64,000 nucleotides of DNA, taken from NCBI RefSeq assembly GCF_001676615.1, contig NZ_LYXZ01000043.1:1-64000 (forward strand), written 5' to 3'. A program made the position numbers and the translations under genes. The notes beneath the pieces were generated by a model. That model saw nothing but the letters and a program-made list of their open reading frames with translations. It was not told where the DNA came from and searched no databases. Position 1 is the first letter of the stretch. Every line of letters begins with the position of its first letter. The stretch comes from Labrys sp. WJW (GTDB taxonomy: Bacteria > Pseudomonadota > Alphaproteobacteria > Rhizobiales > Labraceae). Shown piece after piece: positions 1 through 8,252 of the stretch.

Positions 1-26
1 TGAGGTCGCGCCGCCCCTCATCCTTA

Positions 27-52
27 CCTTCTCCCCGTAAACGGGGCGAAGG
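27..52. repeat. short interspersed hairpin (CTTCTCCCCGT family)
   Basis: The arms CCTTCTCCCCGT and ACGGGGCGAAGG fold around a short AA loop, with one mismatch. Very similar hairpins, preceded as here by a CCCCTCATCC-like leader, are scattered through intergenic regions of many Rhizobiales genomes. This is a family resemblance from memory; copy number in this genome was not counted. Confidence 0.6.
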
Positions 53-170
53 GGTGGCCGGCCTCGCGCCTCTCGCCTTATCTTAGCGCCTATGGACGTC
101 CTCGTCCGCGCTCCCAGGAAGAGTCGGGCTCATACTTTATACGAGCCTGCATAAAGTGCGACTCACCAAT

Positions 171-262
171 TCCGTCATTGCGAGCGCAGCGGAGCAATCC
201 AGGAGCCGTAAACTCTATGCCTTCAAGCTCCTGGATTGCTCCGCTGCGCTCGCAATGACGGA
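171..262. repeat. 35-bp perfect inverted repeat, copy 1
   Basis: Arms at 171-205 and 228-262 are exact reverse complements separated by 22 bases. The arm core reads GTCATTGCGAGCGCAGCGGA. The same element occurs at 5654-5742 with two substitutions in one arm, each matched by the complementary change in the other arm. This looks like a REP or MITE-type intergenic element rather than a unique terminator. Confidence 0.8.
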
Positions 263-300
263 TCAGCCTTTACGCATCATGGCATTATGGTAGCCCCGCA

Positions 301-1281
301 TCACTCCTTCCTGGCGCCAAAGGCGTCGAGAGTATGCTCTGCGCTGGCAATGGTGGGAGTGGCGACCTCGCCGGAGTCGAGATAGAGAATGCGCCCTTCC
401 CGGGCCGGCTTGAGGAACTTGTCCCAGCCCGGCATGATCTTGTCGAGGCGGGCTCGGATCGCCGCTTCCGAGCGGTCCTTCTCGGCATAGCTGTTCATGA
501 TCACCAGAAGATCGGGATCGGCGCGGCCGAAGATCTCCGGGCTCAGCGGCGTGGCGAAGATCGAGCCGAGGCCTTTGCCGGCCCCCATGCCGTCCACCTT
601 GGCGGGATGATAGCCGAGATCCTCCAGGGCCTGAATCGCGCCCGAGATCTCACCGACCAAGTTGACCTGGTCATGCACGATGACGGCCATGTAAGTCCGC
701 TCCCGCTCGCTGGGCGGCAGCTTGGCCCTGAGGGCGGCGACACGGTCGAGATAGGCCTTTTTCCGCGCTGCGAATTCATCCTGCCGACCGAGAAGCCTGG
801 CCAGATCCTCCTCGACGCCGATGCCGCGCGTCCTGCCGGTACTGGCCTTTTGCAGATAGACCGGGGCAATAGCCGAGAGCTGACCGGCCTTGTCGACATC
901 GCGCTCCGTGCCGATGATCAGGTCGGGATCGAGCTTACGCACTTTTTCGAGATCGATCTGGCCGACCGCCCCGATGCCGGTCGGCTTGGGGCCTTTTTTC
1001 GCCAAGACCGTGTCGATGAAGTCGACGGCGGTGAGCATCCGCCCGTCGTCGGAGCGGCCATAGCTGCCCGTGACGTCGACGCCGAGGTCCAGAAGCGGCA
1101 GCCCCAGAAGCGGCTCATGCAGCACAATGATCCGTTTCGGATCCTGGGGAATGGTGACGGAACGCCCGGTATCGTCTGTCACCGCGCGGTCCCCTGCCAG
1201 TGCCGTCTGCGCGCCGGCCAAAGCCATCTGTGCCGCCAGCATGGCCGGGATCAAAACGGCCCATCGCATAGTGTTGCGCAT
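301..1281 (-). CDS. iron-siderophore ABC transporter substrate-binding protein
   Basis: Periplasmic binding protein of the FepB/FecB type (PF01497-like), 326 residues, expected to capture a ferric chelate and deliver it to the two FecCD permeases encoded just upstream. Residues 1 to about 30 form a Sec signal peptide ending near ALAG. The mature part starts with the family pattern VTDDTGRSVTIPQDPKRIIVL, with PDLIIGTE further on. It is the last gene of the four-gene minus-strand operon, 11 bases after the permease stop. The chelate cannot be deduced from sequence. Family assignment is strong; iron as substrate is inferred from family and partners. Confidence 0.85.
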   Translation of the reverse strand: MRNTMRWAVLIPAMLAAQMALAGAQTALAGDRAVTDDTGRSVTIPQDPKRIIVLHEPLLGLPLLDLGVDVTGSYGRSDDGRMLTAVDFIDTVLAKKGPKPTGIGAVGQIDLEKVRKLDPDLIIGTERDVDKAGQLSAIAPVYLQKASTGRTRGIGVEEDLARLLGRQDEFAARKKAYLDRVAALRAKLPPSERERTYMAVIVHDQVNLVGEISGAIQALEDLGYHPAKVDGMGAGKGLGSIFATPLSPEIFGRADPDLLVIMNSYAEKDRSEAAIRARLDKIMPGWDKFLKPAREGRILYLDSGEVATPTIASAEHTLDAFGARKE

Positions 1282-1292
1282 GGTCTTGCCTT

Positions 1293-2357
1293 TCAGTGTG
1301 TCCGAAACAGTTTGAGCGCCCTTAGGCGCAGGGAGAGGATGAAGAGCGGCACGCCGACCAAGGTGAGGCCCAGTCCGAGCGGCATGGCGAGCTCGCCGGC
1401 CACGGCCCTCGTCAGCCCGTCGGCCGCTATCACCAGGACCCCGCCCATCAGCCCGGCCAGGAAGAGCCTCGCCCGCGCCAGCGCGGGTGAGAGGAAGCCG
1501 ACCAGCTGAGGCGCCAGCACGCCCAGGAACATCAGCGGGCCCACGGCGGTGACGGCGGCTGCCCCCAGCAGCACGGCGAGCACGAGCACGATCGGCCGCG
1601 ACCAGCCGATCGGCTCGCCCAGCGCCATCGCCATCTCCTCGCCGAGCTCATAGGGGCCGAGGGCGTGCCCGGCCAGGAAGGAGGCGGGAAGGCTGAGCAG
1701 GAACCAGGGGGCCAACGCGGCGATCCCCGCCCAGCTCGCCTGGAACAGCGACCCCGCCAGCCAGCTCGACAGGGCGTAGGAGGTTTCGCTCGGCGTGTAG
1801 AGGATGAGCAGCGAGGCGATCGAGGACAGCACGGTCTCGATCGCGATGCCCATCAAGAGGATGGCGAGGCCGTTCGAACGCTCGCGCCCGACCAGGAAAA
1901 GCAGCGCCAGCGCCACGCCGAGCCCTCCCCCCAGCGCCGCCAGGGGAACCAGGGCCTTTGGCGCCGTCGGAGCATAGATCAGGAGCAGCATGATCATGAT
2001 CATCGAGCCCTGGCTGAGTCCCAGCAGCCCCGGATCGGCGAGAGGATTACGCGTGAGCGACTGCAGCATCGAGGCGGCCATCGCCACCAGCCAGCCGGCA
2101 AGAAAACCTGTGACAATGCGAGGCAGCCGGACATCCCACAAGGCATAGGCCTTGTCGGGATCGAGCGGCGCGGCGCCGAGGGCAGCGGCAAGGTCGCCCA
2201 GCCCGGCCTTGATCGATCCCGTGCCGAGCGACAGTGCCGTCAAGGCGATGGCAGCCAGGATCAGGAAGAAGCCGGCATAGAGATTGCCGAGCCGGATCTG
2301 CAGGCCGCCGGGCCAGCGCAGCACGGCCTTGCCGTCGACAGCCCGCGCCAGCCTCAC
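1293..2357 (-). CDS. iron chelate ABC transporter permease (FecCD family)
   Basis: Integral membrane permease, 354 residues from a GTG start, with roughly ten hydrophobic segments and the FecCD signature SLTRNPLADPGLLG near residue 85. I chose the GTG because it overlaps the stop of the upstream permease as GTGA; the longer open frame continues into unrelated sequence inside the previous gene. With the permease encoded at 2354-3367 it should form a heterodimeric channel in the inner membrane. An IS or frameshift is not seen. Substrate is a ferric chelate by family, not proven. Confidence 0.85.
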   Translation of the reverse strand: MRLARAVDGKAVLRWPGGLQIRLGNLYAGFFLILAAIALTALSLGTGSIKAGLGDLAAALGAAPLDPDKAYALWDVRLPRIVTGFLAGWLVAMAASMLQSLTRNPLADPGLLGLSQGSMIMIMLLLIYAPTAPKALVPLAALGGGLGVALALLFLVGRERSNGLAILLMGIAIETVLSSIASLLILYTPSETSYALSSWLAGSLFQASWAGIAALAPWFLLSLPASFLAGHALGPYELGEEMAMALGEPIGWSRPIVLVLAVLLGAAAVTAVGPLMFLGVLAPQLVGFLSPALARARLFLAGLMGGVLVIAADGLTRAVAGELAMPLGLGLTLVGVPLFILSLRLRALKLFRTH

Positions 2358-3367
2358 GACGGGCTCCTCGCGGCCGTGCCGAGATAATAGCGCCGGACGA
2401 TCATGGCGAAGACCACGCCGCCCATGAGGTCCATGAGCACGCCGGTGTGCAGGACATAGGGTTTGAAGGCCTCGCGCGCGGCAAGGTCCGCCAGCAAAGT
2501 GAGGCCTGCGCCGCAGACGGCGCAGGCCGGCAGGCCGAGCTTGAAGCCGCCGCCGACGAAGGGCCGGACCAGATGCGGCACCACCAGACCGACGAAGCCG
2601 ATCGGCCCGCAGATCGCCACGGCCGAGCCGGCGGCGAGCGCCACAGCCGTCAGGGCGAGGCGCGAAACCCTGATAACGTCGACGCCGAGCGACGTGGCCT
2701 TGCCGTCGCCGAGGGCGATCACAGTGAGCGGCCGGGCCAGCAATTGCAGCCCAACCAACCCGATCAGGCCGATCCACCAGAAGCGCAACAGGCGGTCGGC
2801 ATAGACATGGTTGATGTTGCCGCTCACCCAGCCGAGGAAATCCATGCGCCGGGCCGGATCGGAGAGCAGGAAGGCATTGGCTATGCCGATGAAGAACATC
2901 GAGACCAACGCACCGGCCAGGATGAGCGCCAGGCCGCGCGGATCATGCGACAGTCCGGCAAGCCGGGCCACCAGCAGGCTGGTGGCAAACCCGGCCAGGG
3001 CGCCGGCGAGGGCCGCAAAGCCCTGGGCATCGAGGCCGAAATCGAAAAGATAGGCGCCGGCGATGACGAAGGCCGTGGCGCCCGCATTGATCCCCAGGGT
3101 CGAGGGAGAAGCGAGCGGGTTGCGGGTCAATCCCTGCAGGACGAGGCCGCCGCAAGCCGTCGCTGCGCCTGCATAGATCGCGATCAGCGCCCGCGGCAGC
3201 CTCTGATAGATGACGACATAGTCGTCATAGCTCGCCGGCTCGAAGCGCAGGATGGCTCCGACCACCTCGGACAATGCAATGGCCTCGGCCCCCAGGCTCA
3301 GAGTGGCGACGAGGAGCGCAATGAGCGCCGCCAGCGCGGCGGCGAGAAACAGCCAGCGTCGGATCAT
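2354..3367 (-). CDS. iron chelate ABC transporter permease (FecCD family)
   Basis: Second FecCD-type permease, 337 residues, hydrophobic throughout, with the signature LQGLTRNPLASPSTLGINAG near residues 78-97 and the conserved GPIGFVGLVVPHLVR segment near residue 230. It overlaps the ATPase gene by four bases (ATGA) and the next permease by four bases, so the operon is probably translationally coupled. It supplies one half of the transmembrane pore. Confidence 0.88.
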   Translation of the reverse strand: MIRRWLFLAAALAALIALLVATLSLGAEAIALSEVVGAILRFEPASYDDYVVIYQRLPRALIAIYAGAATACGGLVLQGLTRNPLASPSTLGINAGATAFVIAGAYLFDFGLDAQGFAALAGALAGFATSLLVARLAGLSHDPRGLALILAGALVSMFFIGIANAFLLSDPARRMDFLGWVSGNINHVYADRLLRFWWIGLIGLVGLQLLARPLTVIALGDGKATSLGVDVIRVSRLALTAVALAAGSAVAICGPIGFVGLVVPHLVRPFVGGGFKLGLPACAVCGAGLTLLADLAAREAFKPYVLHTGVLMDLMGGVVFAMIVRRYYLGTAARSPS

Positions 3368-4167
3368 GCCGGAACCGGCTTTTCCGCTTGCGCGCGCGGC
3401 AGGCAGACAAGCCGGCCCTGCCTCTCGAAGATGTCGACGTCGAGATCGAACACCCGGCCGACATTGGCTGAGGTCATGACCTTCTCGATCGGTCCCTTGG
3501 CGATCACCTGCCCTCCATGCAGCATCACTGCCTCGTCCGCGAAGGTGGTCGCCAGATTGATGTCGTGCAGCACCATGACGACGGTCTTGCCCTGGTCGAG
3601 AGCAAGGTCCCGCACCAGCTCGAGCACGGCATATTGATATTTCAAGTCGAGATGGTTCACCGGCTCGTCCATCAAAATGATGGGGGTGTCCTGGGCCAGC
3701 ACCATGGCGATCCAGGCGCGTTGCCTTTGGCCGCCGGAAAGTGAGGTAAGCGGCCGATGCGCCATATCGGCAAGGCCCACTCTTTCGAGAGCCTGCTGGA
3801 ACAGCAGCCGGTCACGCGCGCTCGGGCCTGTGATCGCCGACGTGCGGGCATAGCCGGCCAGTTCGATCAGCTCGCCCAGCGTCATATAGTCGGGACAGTG
3901 GCTGTCCTGCGGCAGGTAGGCGATCTCGCGGGCGAGCGCCTTGCGCCCGATGGTCCGGATCGGCTGTCCCGCCAGGGTGATCTCGCCGGCCCCGACGGGC
4001 AGGAAGCCCATGATCGCCTTCAGCAGGGTCGATTTTCCGCACCCATTCGGTCCGATCAGGACATTCAGGCGTCCAGGCTCGAAATCGACCGACACGCCCC
4101 GCAAGACGGGCTGCCCGCCATAGCCGGCCACCACATTGTTCGTCCTGAGCACCGTGTAATCATCCAA
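3364..4167 (-). CDS. iron chelate ABC transporter ATP-binding protein
   Basis: ATPase of the FepC/FecE/FhuC family, 267 residues. Visible motifs are Walker A GPNGCGKST, Q-loop in YLPQDSHCP, signature LSGGQRQRAW, Walker B PIILMDEP and the switch histidine in VMVLHDINLA. It is the first gene of the minus-strand operon, so the order is ATPase, permease, permease, binding protein, which is unusual only in that the binding protein comes last. It energises uptake of the chelate at the inner face of the cytoplasmic membrane. Confidence 0.9.
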   Translation of the reverse strand: MDDYTVLRTNNVVAGYGGQPVLRGVSVDFEPGRLNVLIGPNGCGKSTLLKAIMGFLPVGAGEITLAGQPIRTIGRKALAREIAYLPQDSHCPDYMTLGELIELAGYARTSAITGPSARDRLLFQQALERVGLADMAHRPLTSLSGGQRQRAWIAMVLAQDTPIILMDEPVNHLDLKYQYAVLELVRDLALDQGKTVVMVLHDINLATTFADEAVMLHGGQVIAKGPIEKVMTSANVGRVFDLDVDIFERQGRLVCLPRAQAEKPVPA

Positions 4168-4286
4168 CGCAAATCACGCTTGAATACAGATTAAGTTACG
4201 GTAAATCATCACGCAATTCTAAAATTGAAATAGAGATACTTTAAAATAGTTCAATACTGCACCGATTGGAGGTCAAACAACAAGGT
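4168..4286. promoter_or_regulatory. divergent promoter region, iron transporter / monooxygenase
   Basis: This A+T-rich spacer separates the ATPase gene (minus) from the monooxygenase gene (plus). It contains the inverted repeat CAATTCTAAAATTG at 4214-4227, which resembles in A+T content, but does not match, known iron-responsive boxes of the group (Irr or RirA). A GGAGG sits at 4268-4272 ahead of the plus-strand start. No specific regulator can be named. Confidence 0.45.
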
Positions 4287-5603
4287 ATGGAAATCAAAAG
4301 AAGATTGCATATCGGGCTTTCTTTGGCTCCGACTTGGCTGAGTGGCGATGGTTGGCGGCGCTTAGACAGCGACATCGAGAATATTTACTCTGATGAATTC
4401 TATCTGGACATTGCCAAACGGGCTGAGGCGGCCAGGCTGGATTTCGTCTTCCGGCCCGACACGCTTTTCCTCGATCCCCATGCGCTCGAAACCGGCCCCG
4501 GCTTCGGCAGCCTCGATCCCACCATCCTGCTGGCGACCATGGCGCGCGAAACCAGCCATATCGGCCTGCTCACCACCATCTCCACCACCTTCAATTCGCC
4601 CTATGTGGTGGCGCGCCAGCTGCAATCCCTCAACTGGCTGAGCAAGGGCCGGGTCGGCTGGAACATCGTCACGGCACTGGACGGCAACGAGAATTTCGGC
4701 CTGCCGGCCATGCCCTCGGCCGGGGAACGCTATGAGCGTGCCGCCGAATTCACGCAAATCGTGCGCAGGCTCTGGGCGAGCTATCCGCAGGACGCCCTGA
4801 AGCAGGATCGCGAGAGCGGCCGCTATGCCGATTCAGCCCTCGTGCGGCCGATCGATCACGTGGGCGCCCGTTTCAGCGTCAAGGGGCCGCTCAATCTGCC
4901 GGCCTATGGCACATCCTCGATTCCGCTGATCCAGGCCGGCGCTTCGCCGACGGGTCGCGATTTCGCCGCTTCCGTCGCCGACGCGATCTTCGCCTCGACC
5001 CCCGACATGGCAGCCGCGCTGGAGTTGCGCAGCGATCTCAGGCAGCGCGCACTCGGCCATGGCCGCAGAGCCGACGACATTCGCGTGCTGCCGGGCCTCA
5101 GCCTCTATCTCGCTTCCAATCGGAGCGAGGCGCGGGCACTCTTTGCACAGACCCATGCCCGCGCCGATACGGGGCGCAGGTTCAAGGCCATCCGGGACAT
5201 GACGGGCCTCGACCTCTCGCACTGGCCTGACGACCGCCGCGTCACTGCGGCCGATCTGCCTGAGGTGACCCCGGCATTGCGCAGCCGCACCCATGCGGAA
5301 CTCCTGCTTCGCCTGATCCGCAACGAACAGCCGACGGTCACCGAACTCCTGACCCGACCCGAGGTGATCGGCTCGGCACATTGGCGCGTCATCGGAACGG
5401 CGCAGGACGCCGCCGGGCAGGTCCGGCAATGGGCGAGCGCCGGCGCGATCGACGGCTTCGTCATCCTGCCGGGCGGATCGGCCGAAGCGCTCCGGCTGGC
5501 CCTCGAGGATCTCGTGCCTCAGCTGACCGAGGCAGGGTTGTTTCGGCAGACGTATCGTGGATCGACTTTCGCCGATCATCTCAGGGACGATGGCGGCGCC
5601 TGA
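4287..5603 (+). CDS. FMN-dependent monooxygenase, NtaA/SnaA/DszA family
   Basis: Flavin-dependent (bacterial luciferase-like) monooxygenase of 438 residues that would use FMNH2 from a separate reductase and O2. Family marks are LDPTILLATMARET, THIGLL-like TSHIGLLTTISTTFNSPY near residue 100, and GWNIVTA near residue 130. The ATG at 4287 is preferred over the in-frame TTG at 4266, because the TTG overlaps the GGAGG ribosome-binding site. Relatives cleave nitrilotriacetate, EDTA, sulfones or sulfonates. Being divergent from a ferric-chelate importer suggests oxidation of the chelator, but this is inference. No reductase gene is adjacent. Confidence 0.8.
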   Translation: MEIKRRLHIGLSLAPTWLSGDGWRRLDSDIENIYSDEFYLDIAKRAEAARLDFVFRPDTLFLDPHALETGPGFGSLDPTILLATMARETSHIGLLTTISTTFNSPYVVARQLQSLNWLSKGRVGWNIVTALDGNENFGLPAMPSAGERYERAAEFTQIVRRLWASYPQDALKQDRESGRYADSALVRPIDHVGARFSVKGPLNLPAYGTSSIPLIQAGASPTGRDFAASVADAIFASTPDMAAALELRSDLRQRALGHGRRADDIRVLPGLSLYLASNRSEARALFAQTHARADTGRRFKAIRDMTGLDLSHWPDDRRVTAADLPEVTPALRSRTHAELLLRLIRNEQPTVTELLTRPEVIGSAHWRVIGTAQDAAGQVRQWASAGAIDGFVILPGGSAEALRLALEDLVPQLTEAGLFRQTYRGSTFADHLRDDGGA

Positions 5604-5653
5604 AGCTCGATATGCCGCAATACCAACGGTATTGATGCTTGACCGACCAAGCA

Positions 5654-5742
5654 GCGTCATTGCGAGCGTAGCGAAGCAATCCAGGACTTCTAGACGCGGT
5701 GGCCATGGCTCCTGGATTGCTTCGCTACGCTCGCAATGACGC
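5654..5742. repeat. 33-bp perfect inverted repeat, copy 2
   Basis: Arms at 5654-5686 and 5710-5742 are exact reverse complements with a 23-base spacer. The core reads GTCATTGCGAGCGTAGCGAA, differing from the copy at 171-262 at two positions, both compensated in the opposite arm. It lies between convergent genes, where it could also end transcription. Confidence 0.8.
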
Positions 5743-5780
5743 GTGAGTCAAACATCGTGGCGTTGGTATCAGCCATCGCC

Positions 5781-6161
5781 TCAGCCATATTGCGCCAGGC
5801 CGTGGCCGAGGGACCAGTTCACCTTGGCAACCTCGACGAGGCTGACGAAGACGTCTTCGGACCGAATGCCGGGATTCTCCGCAAGGCGCTCTGCGATCCG
5901 TCGGAACAAGGCCCTTTTCTGCGCCTCGCTACGCGTATTGCTTACGGTGAGCTGGATCAGCACGAGGTCGTCGCTGCGGGCAACGTCGAAATAGTGGGCG
6001 CCATAGCGGAAATTATCAGCCTCGTGCTCGGTGATGGTCATGAACTGATCGTCCTCGGGCACGTCGAAGGTCTCGCGCATGGCCTGGTAGAGGCCATCGA
6101 AGATTGCCTGGCGATAGGCTCGCGGCTTTCCGGCACGCATCGCGATGTGTGTAAGCGGCAT
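5781..6161 (-). CDS. tautomerase family protein
   Basis: Small protein of 126 residues resembling the 4-oxalocrotonate tautomerase/MIF-fold group, in particular the longer single-chain members. Proline follows the initiator methionine (MPLTHIAMRAG), the position of the catalytic N-terminal base after methionine removal. The body matches the family in tautomerase-like segments such as EDDQFMTITEHE and SEAQKRALFRRIAERL. It is divergent from a LysR regulator 86 bases away, which likely controls it. The physiological substrate is unknown. Confidence 0.8.
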   Translation of the reverse strand: MPLTHIAMRAGKPRAYRQAIFDGLYQAMRETFDVPEDDQFMTITEHEADNFRYGAHYFDVARSDDLVLIQLTVSNTRSEAQKRALFRRIAERLAENPGIRSEDVFVSLVEVAKVNWSLGHGLAQYG

Positions 6162-6212
6162 GGAGTTTCTCCTCTGTGATCGAATCGGAGCCTAGATGCT
6201 GCTCACTCATTT

Positions 6213-6237
6213 TGATATTCTATGAATATGCATATCA
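6213..6237. promoter_or_regulatory. candidate LysR operator (TGATAT-N13-ATATCA)
   Basis: An inverted repeat TGATAT..ATATCA spans the middle of the 86-base spacer between the tautomerase gene and its divergent LysR gene, with an inner ATTC-TAT-GAAT. Size, dyad and position fit a LysR-type T-N11-A site used for autoregulation and activation of the divergent gene. No footprint data are available. Confidence 0.5.
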
Positions 6238-6247
6238 GTAATAAGAG

Positions 6248-7111
6248 ATGGAAATGATAGAGCGACCGCTCGATCTCGATGCCGTCAGGGCTTTTGTGCA
6301 CATCGCCGACCTCGACAGCTTCACGCGGGCTGCCGAGGTCCTGCAGACGACGCAGGCCGCCGTCAGCCTGAAACTGAAGCGGCTGGAAGAAAGGCTCGGC
6401 TGCCGCCTCGTCGAGCGTACCCCCCGCTATGTACAGCTCTCACCCCAGGGCGCCGCCTTTCTCGAACCGGCCCGAGAACTCCTGGCCGGACATGAGCGTG
6501 CGCTCGCCGTCTTTGCGACCGCGCGCCAGCGTCTTACCATCGGCCTCAGCGATCATGTCGCCGGGCCCGACCTGCCGGCGCTGATCGCGCGCATGAACAC
6601 CCAGGACCCGCAGCTTCTGATCGAGATCCGCATCGGCTCCTCGGGAGACCTTTTGCAGAGCTTCGACCGGCGCGAGTTCGACAGTGTGATCGTGCGCCTC
6701 CATGCCGGCCGAAGCGATGGCGAGGTGATCGCCGAGGAGAAATTCGGCTGGTTTGCCGCACCCGACTGGCAGAAGCGGGCGGATGAACCCTTGCCCTTGG
6801 CGACGATGGCCGAACCCTGCGGCGTACGCGCGATGGCCGGCCGGCTGCTCGATGACGCTGGCCTGCCCTGGCGCGAGAGTTTCGTTGGCGGCGGGGTCGC
6901 CGCGGTGACGGCAGCGGTGATGGCCGGGCTCGGCATCGCTGCCCTGGCGCCGCGCATGCTGCCTCTCGGGGCCGTCGAGGTTGGCGCCAGGCTTGGCCTG
7001 CCCGAATTGCCGCGTCTGCCGGTGTTGCTGCATAGCCGGGTCAGGCATGAACGGCCGCGCCAGGCACTCGCCGCACTCGCGGCTGCCTTCCGTGCCGCCG
7101 TACGAGGATAG
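6248..7111 (+). CDS. LysR family transcriptional regulator
   Basis: DNA-binding regulator of 287 residues. The N-terminal winged helix-turn-helix (about residues 8-65) reads LDAVRAFVHIADLDSFTRAA and QAAVSLKLKRLEERLG; the rest is a LysR effector-binding domain. An alternative start is the ATG at 6254. It probably controls the divergent tautomerase gene across the dyad at 6213-6237. Effector unknown. Confidence 0.85.
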   Translation: MEMIERPLDLDAVRAFVHIADLDSFTRAAEVLQTTQAAVSLKLKRLEERLGCRLVERTPRYVQLSPQGAAFLEPARELLAGHERALAVFATARQRLTIGLSDHVAGPDLPALIARMNTQDPQLLIEIRIGSSGDLLQSFDRREFDSVIVRLHAGRSDGEVIAEEKFGWFAAPDWQKRADEPLPLATMAEPCGVRAMAGRLLDDAGLPWRESFVGGGVAAVTAAVMAGLGIAALAPRMLPLGAVEVGARLGLPELPRLPVLLHSRVRHERPRQALAALAAAFRAAVRG

Positions 7112-7280
7112 CCTTTCAATCATAAGAATTTTGTTTCGGAAACATATTCAATATATTGAAATATAATTATTATTCCTGTTTCATTGAACTACGCTCCTTG
7201 CGTCAGGCGCCCTTGCCTGCCCGGGCATGGCCTCGTCTTTCGTCGTGAAACGGTTGATCGTCTCAGCGCCCGCCTTTATC

Positions 7281-7298
7281 CCTCTTGTCGACAAGAGG
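7281..7298. promoter_or_regulatory. perfect 18-bp palindrome, GntR operator O1
   Basis: CCTCTTGTCGACAAGAGG is a perfect palindrome immediately before the start codon of the GntR regulator; its right end also forms the AGAGG ribosome-binding site. Binding here would block both transcription and ribosome access, giving tight autoregulation. The core TTGTCGACAA recurs at 8145-8154 ahead of the next gene. The TNGT..ACNA pattern fits FadR-subfamily operators. Confidence 0.7.
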
Positions 7299-7306
7299 AT
7301 TCTGAA

Positions 7307-8035
7307 ATGAAGAAGAAAGCAGCGGGTGGTGCGGCCATTGAGAGCAAGGGTGGCTCCGCGGAGCGCAAGCGTGGCTCCGGCGTGAAGATGGTCTATGACC
7401 TCCTGCGCGACGAGATCCTCGATCTGGTGCTGCCGCCGGGCAGCCCGATCGACGAAGTCCAATTGGCCGAGCGGTTCAAGATGTCGCGCACGCCGATCCG
7501 CGAAGCGCTGGTAAGGCTGGCGGGAGAAGGACTGATCGACACCCTTCCCAATCGCTCGACCATGGTATCGAGCATCGACTTCCTCAACATGTCGCCTTTT
7601 TTCGACGCCCTGGTGCTGATGTACCGGGTGACGACGAGGCTGGCGGCCGAGCATCACCGCGCCCAGGATCTCGAGGTGATCCGTGCCCAACAGGCCGAAT
7701 TCGCGGCAGCCGTCGCGGCCCAGGATGCTTTGGCGATGATTGCCACCAATGCTGCCTTCCACTCGACCATTGCCGAAGCCGGCCGCAATCCCTATTTCGC
7801 CGGCCTATTCAAACGGCTGCTCGACGAGGGCCGGCGCTTCCTGCGCCTCTATTACCAGTCCTTCGACGACCGGCTGCCGCAGCGCTTCGTCGACGAGCAT
7901 GAGGACATGATCGCGGCAATCGTGGCGCGCGACGTCGACCTTGCCGAAAAACTCGCCAAGATCCATGCCGAGCAGATCGTCGAGCAAATCCGCAAATTGC
8001 TGGTCCGCGACCGCCGGCTCGAGATCGCACTCTGA
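7307..8035 (+). CDS. GntR family regulator, FCD subfamily (hydroxyproline region)
   Basis: Regulator of 242 residues: a basic N-terminus, a GntR winged helix (about residues 25-90, with MSRTPIREALVRLAGEGLI) and a C-terminal FCD effector domain rich in conserved acidic and histidine residues (NAAFHSTIAEAG). I chose the ATG at 7307, which has an AGAGG site 8 bases upstream, over the in-frame ATG at 7184, which encodes an unlikely extension. Neighbouring catabolic genes suggest it senses a hydroxyproline intermediate. Operators at 7281-7298 and 8134-8154 support control of itself and the downstream deaminase gene. Confidence 0.85.
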   Translation: MKKKAAGGAAIESKGGSAERKRGSGVKMVYDLLRDEILDLVLPPGSPIDEVQLAERFKMSRTPIREALVRLAGEGLIDTLPNRSTMVSSIDFLNMSPFFDALVLMYRVTTRLAAEHHRAQDLEVIRAQQAEFAAAVAAQDALAMIATNAAFHSTIAEAGRNPYFAGLFKRLLDEGRRFLRLYYQSFDDRLPQRFVDEHEDMIAAIVARDVDLAEKLAKIHAEQIVEQIRKLLVRDRRLEIAL

Positions 8036-8133
8036 AGCGCCGTCGTCGGAGCCAGGCCATAACGGGTAAAGAGGCTTTGAAACAACGCGTTAGAGCGAAG
8101 ATCGTGACGCTGTAACCTATTTCGTCACGCCAC

Positions 8134-8154
8134 TTGTCGATTTCTTGTCGACAA
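8134..8154. promoter_or_regulatory. GntR operator O2 upstream of the DapA-family gene
   Basis: TTGTCGACAA at 8145-8154 repeats the core of the palindrome at 7281-7298, and a half site TTGTCGA lies at 8134-8140, in phase by one helical turn (11 bases). It is about 100 bases before the DapA-family start codon, a normal operator distance. This ties the regulator to that gene. Confidence 0.65.
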
Positions 8155-8252
8155 ATAAAATACAAAAGCGTATGAAGGTGCCGACGATAGGAATCGGCAC
8201 CCGTGCAGGACTGCGATCAAGCCTATCCCCCAGGCCAACAGAGGAGCTCGAA

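Larger units (their letters stand above)
1..300. other. gene-free left edge carrying two hairpin repeats
   Basis: No convincing coding sequence lies between the left edge and the stop codon of the first gene. The stretch holds a short CTTCTCCCCGT..ACGGGG hairpin and a long 35-bp inverted repeat, both listed separately. The rest shows no tRNA or promoter pattern that I can support. It lies downstream of the minus-strand iron transporter operon, so the hairpins may end that transcript. Confidence 0.6.

Noticed and set aside
334-1509. Plus-strand frame of 391 codons over the iron-binding protein gene
   Set aside because: It is antisense to a gene with a signal peptide and clear family motifs, and its translation is Arg/Gly/Asp-rich without any domain.
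1988-2006. Repeated ATGATC units that look like a small tandem palindrome
   Set aside because: They lie inside the permease coding sequence and encode Met/Ile in a membrane segment; explained by codons.
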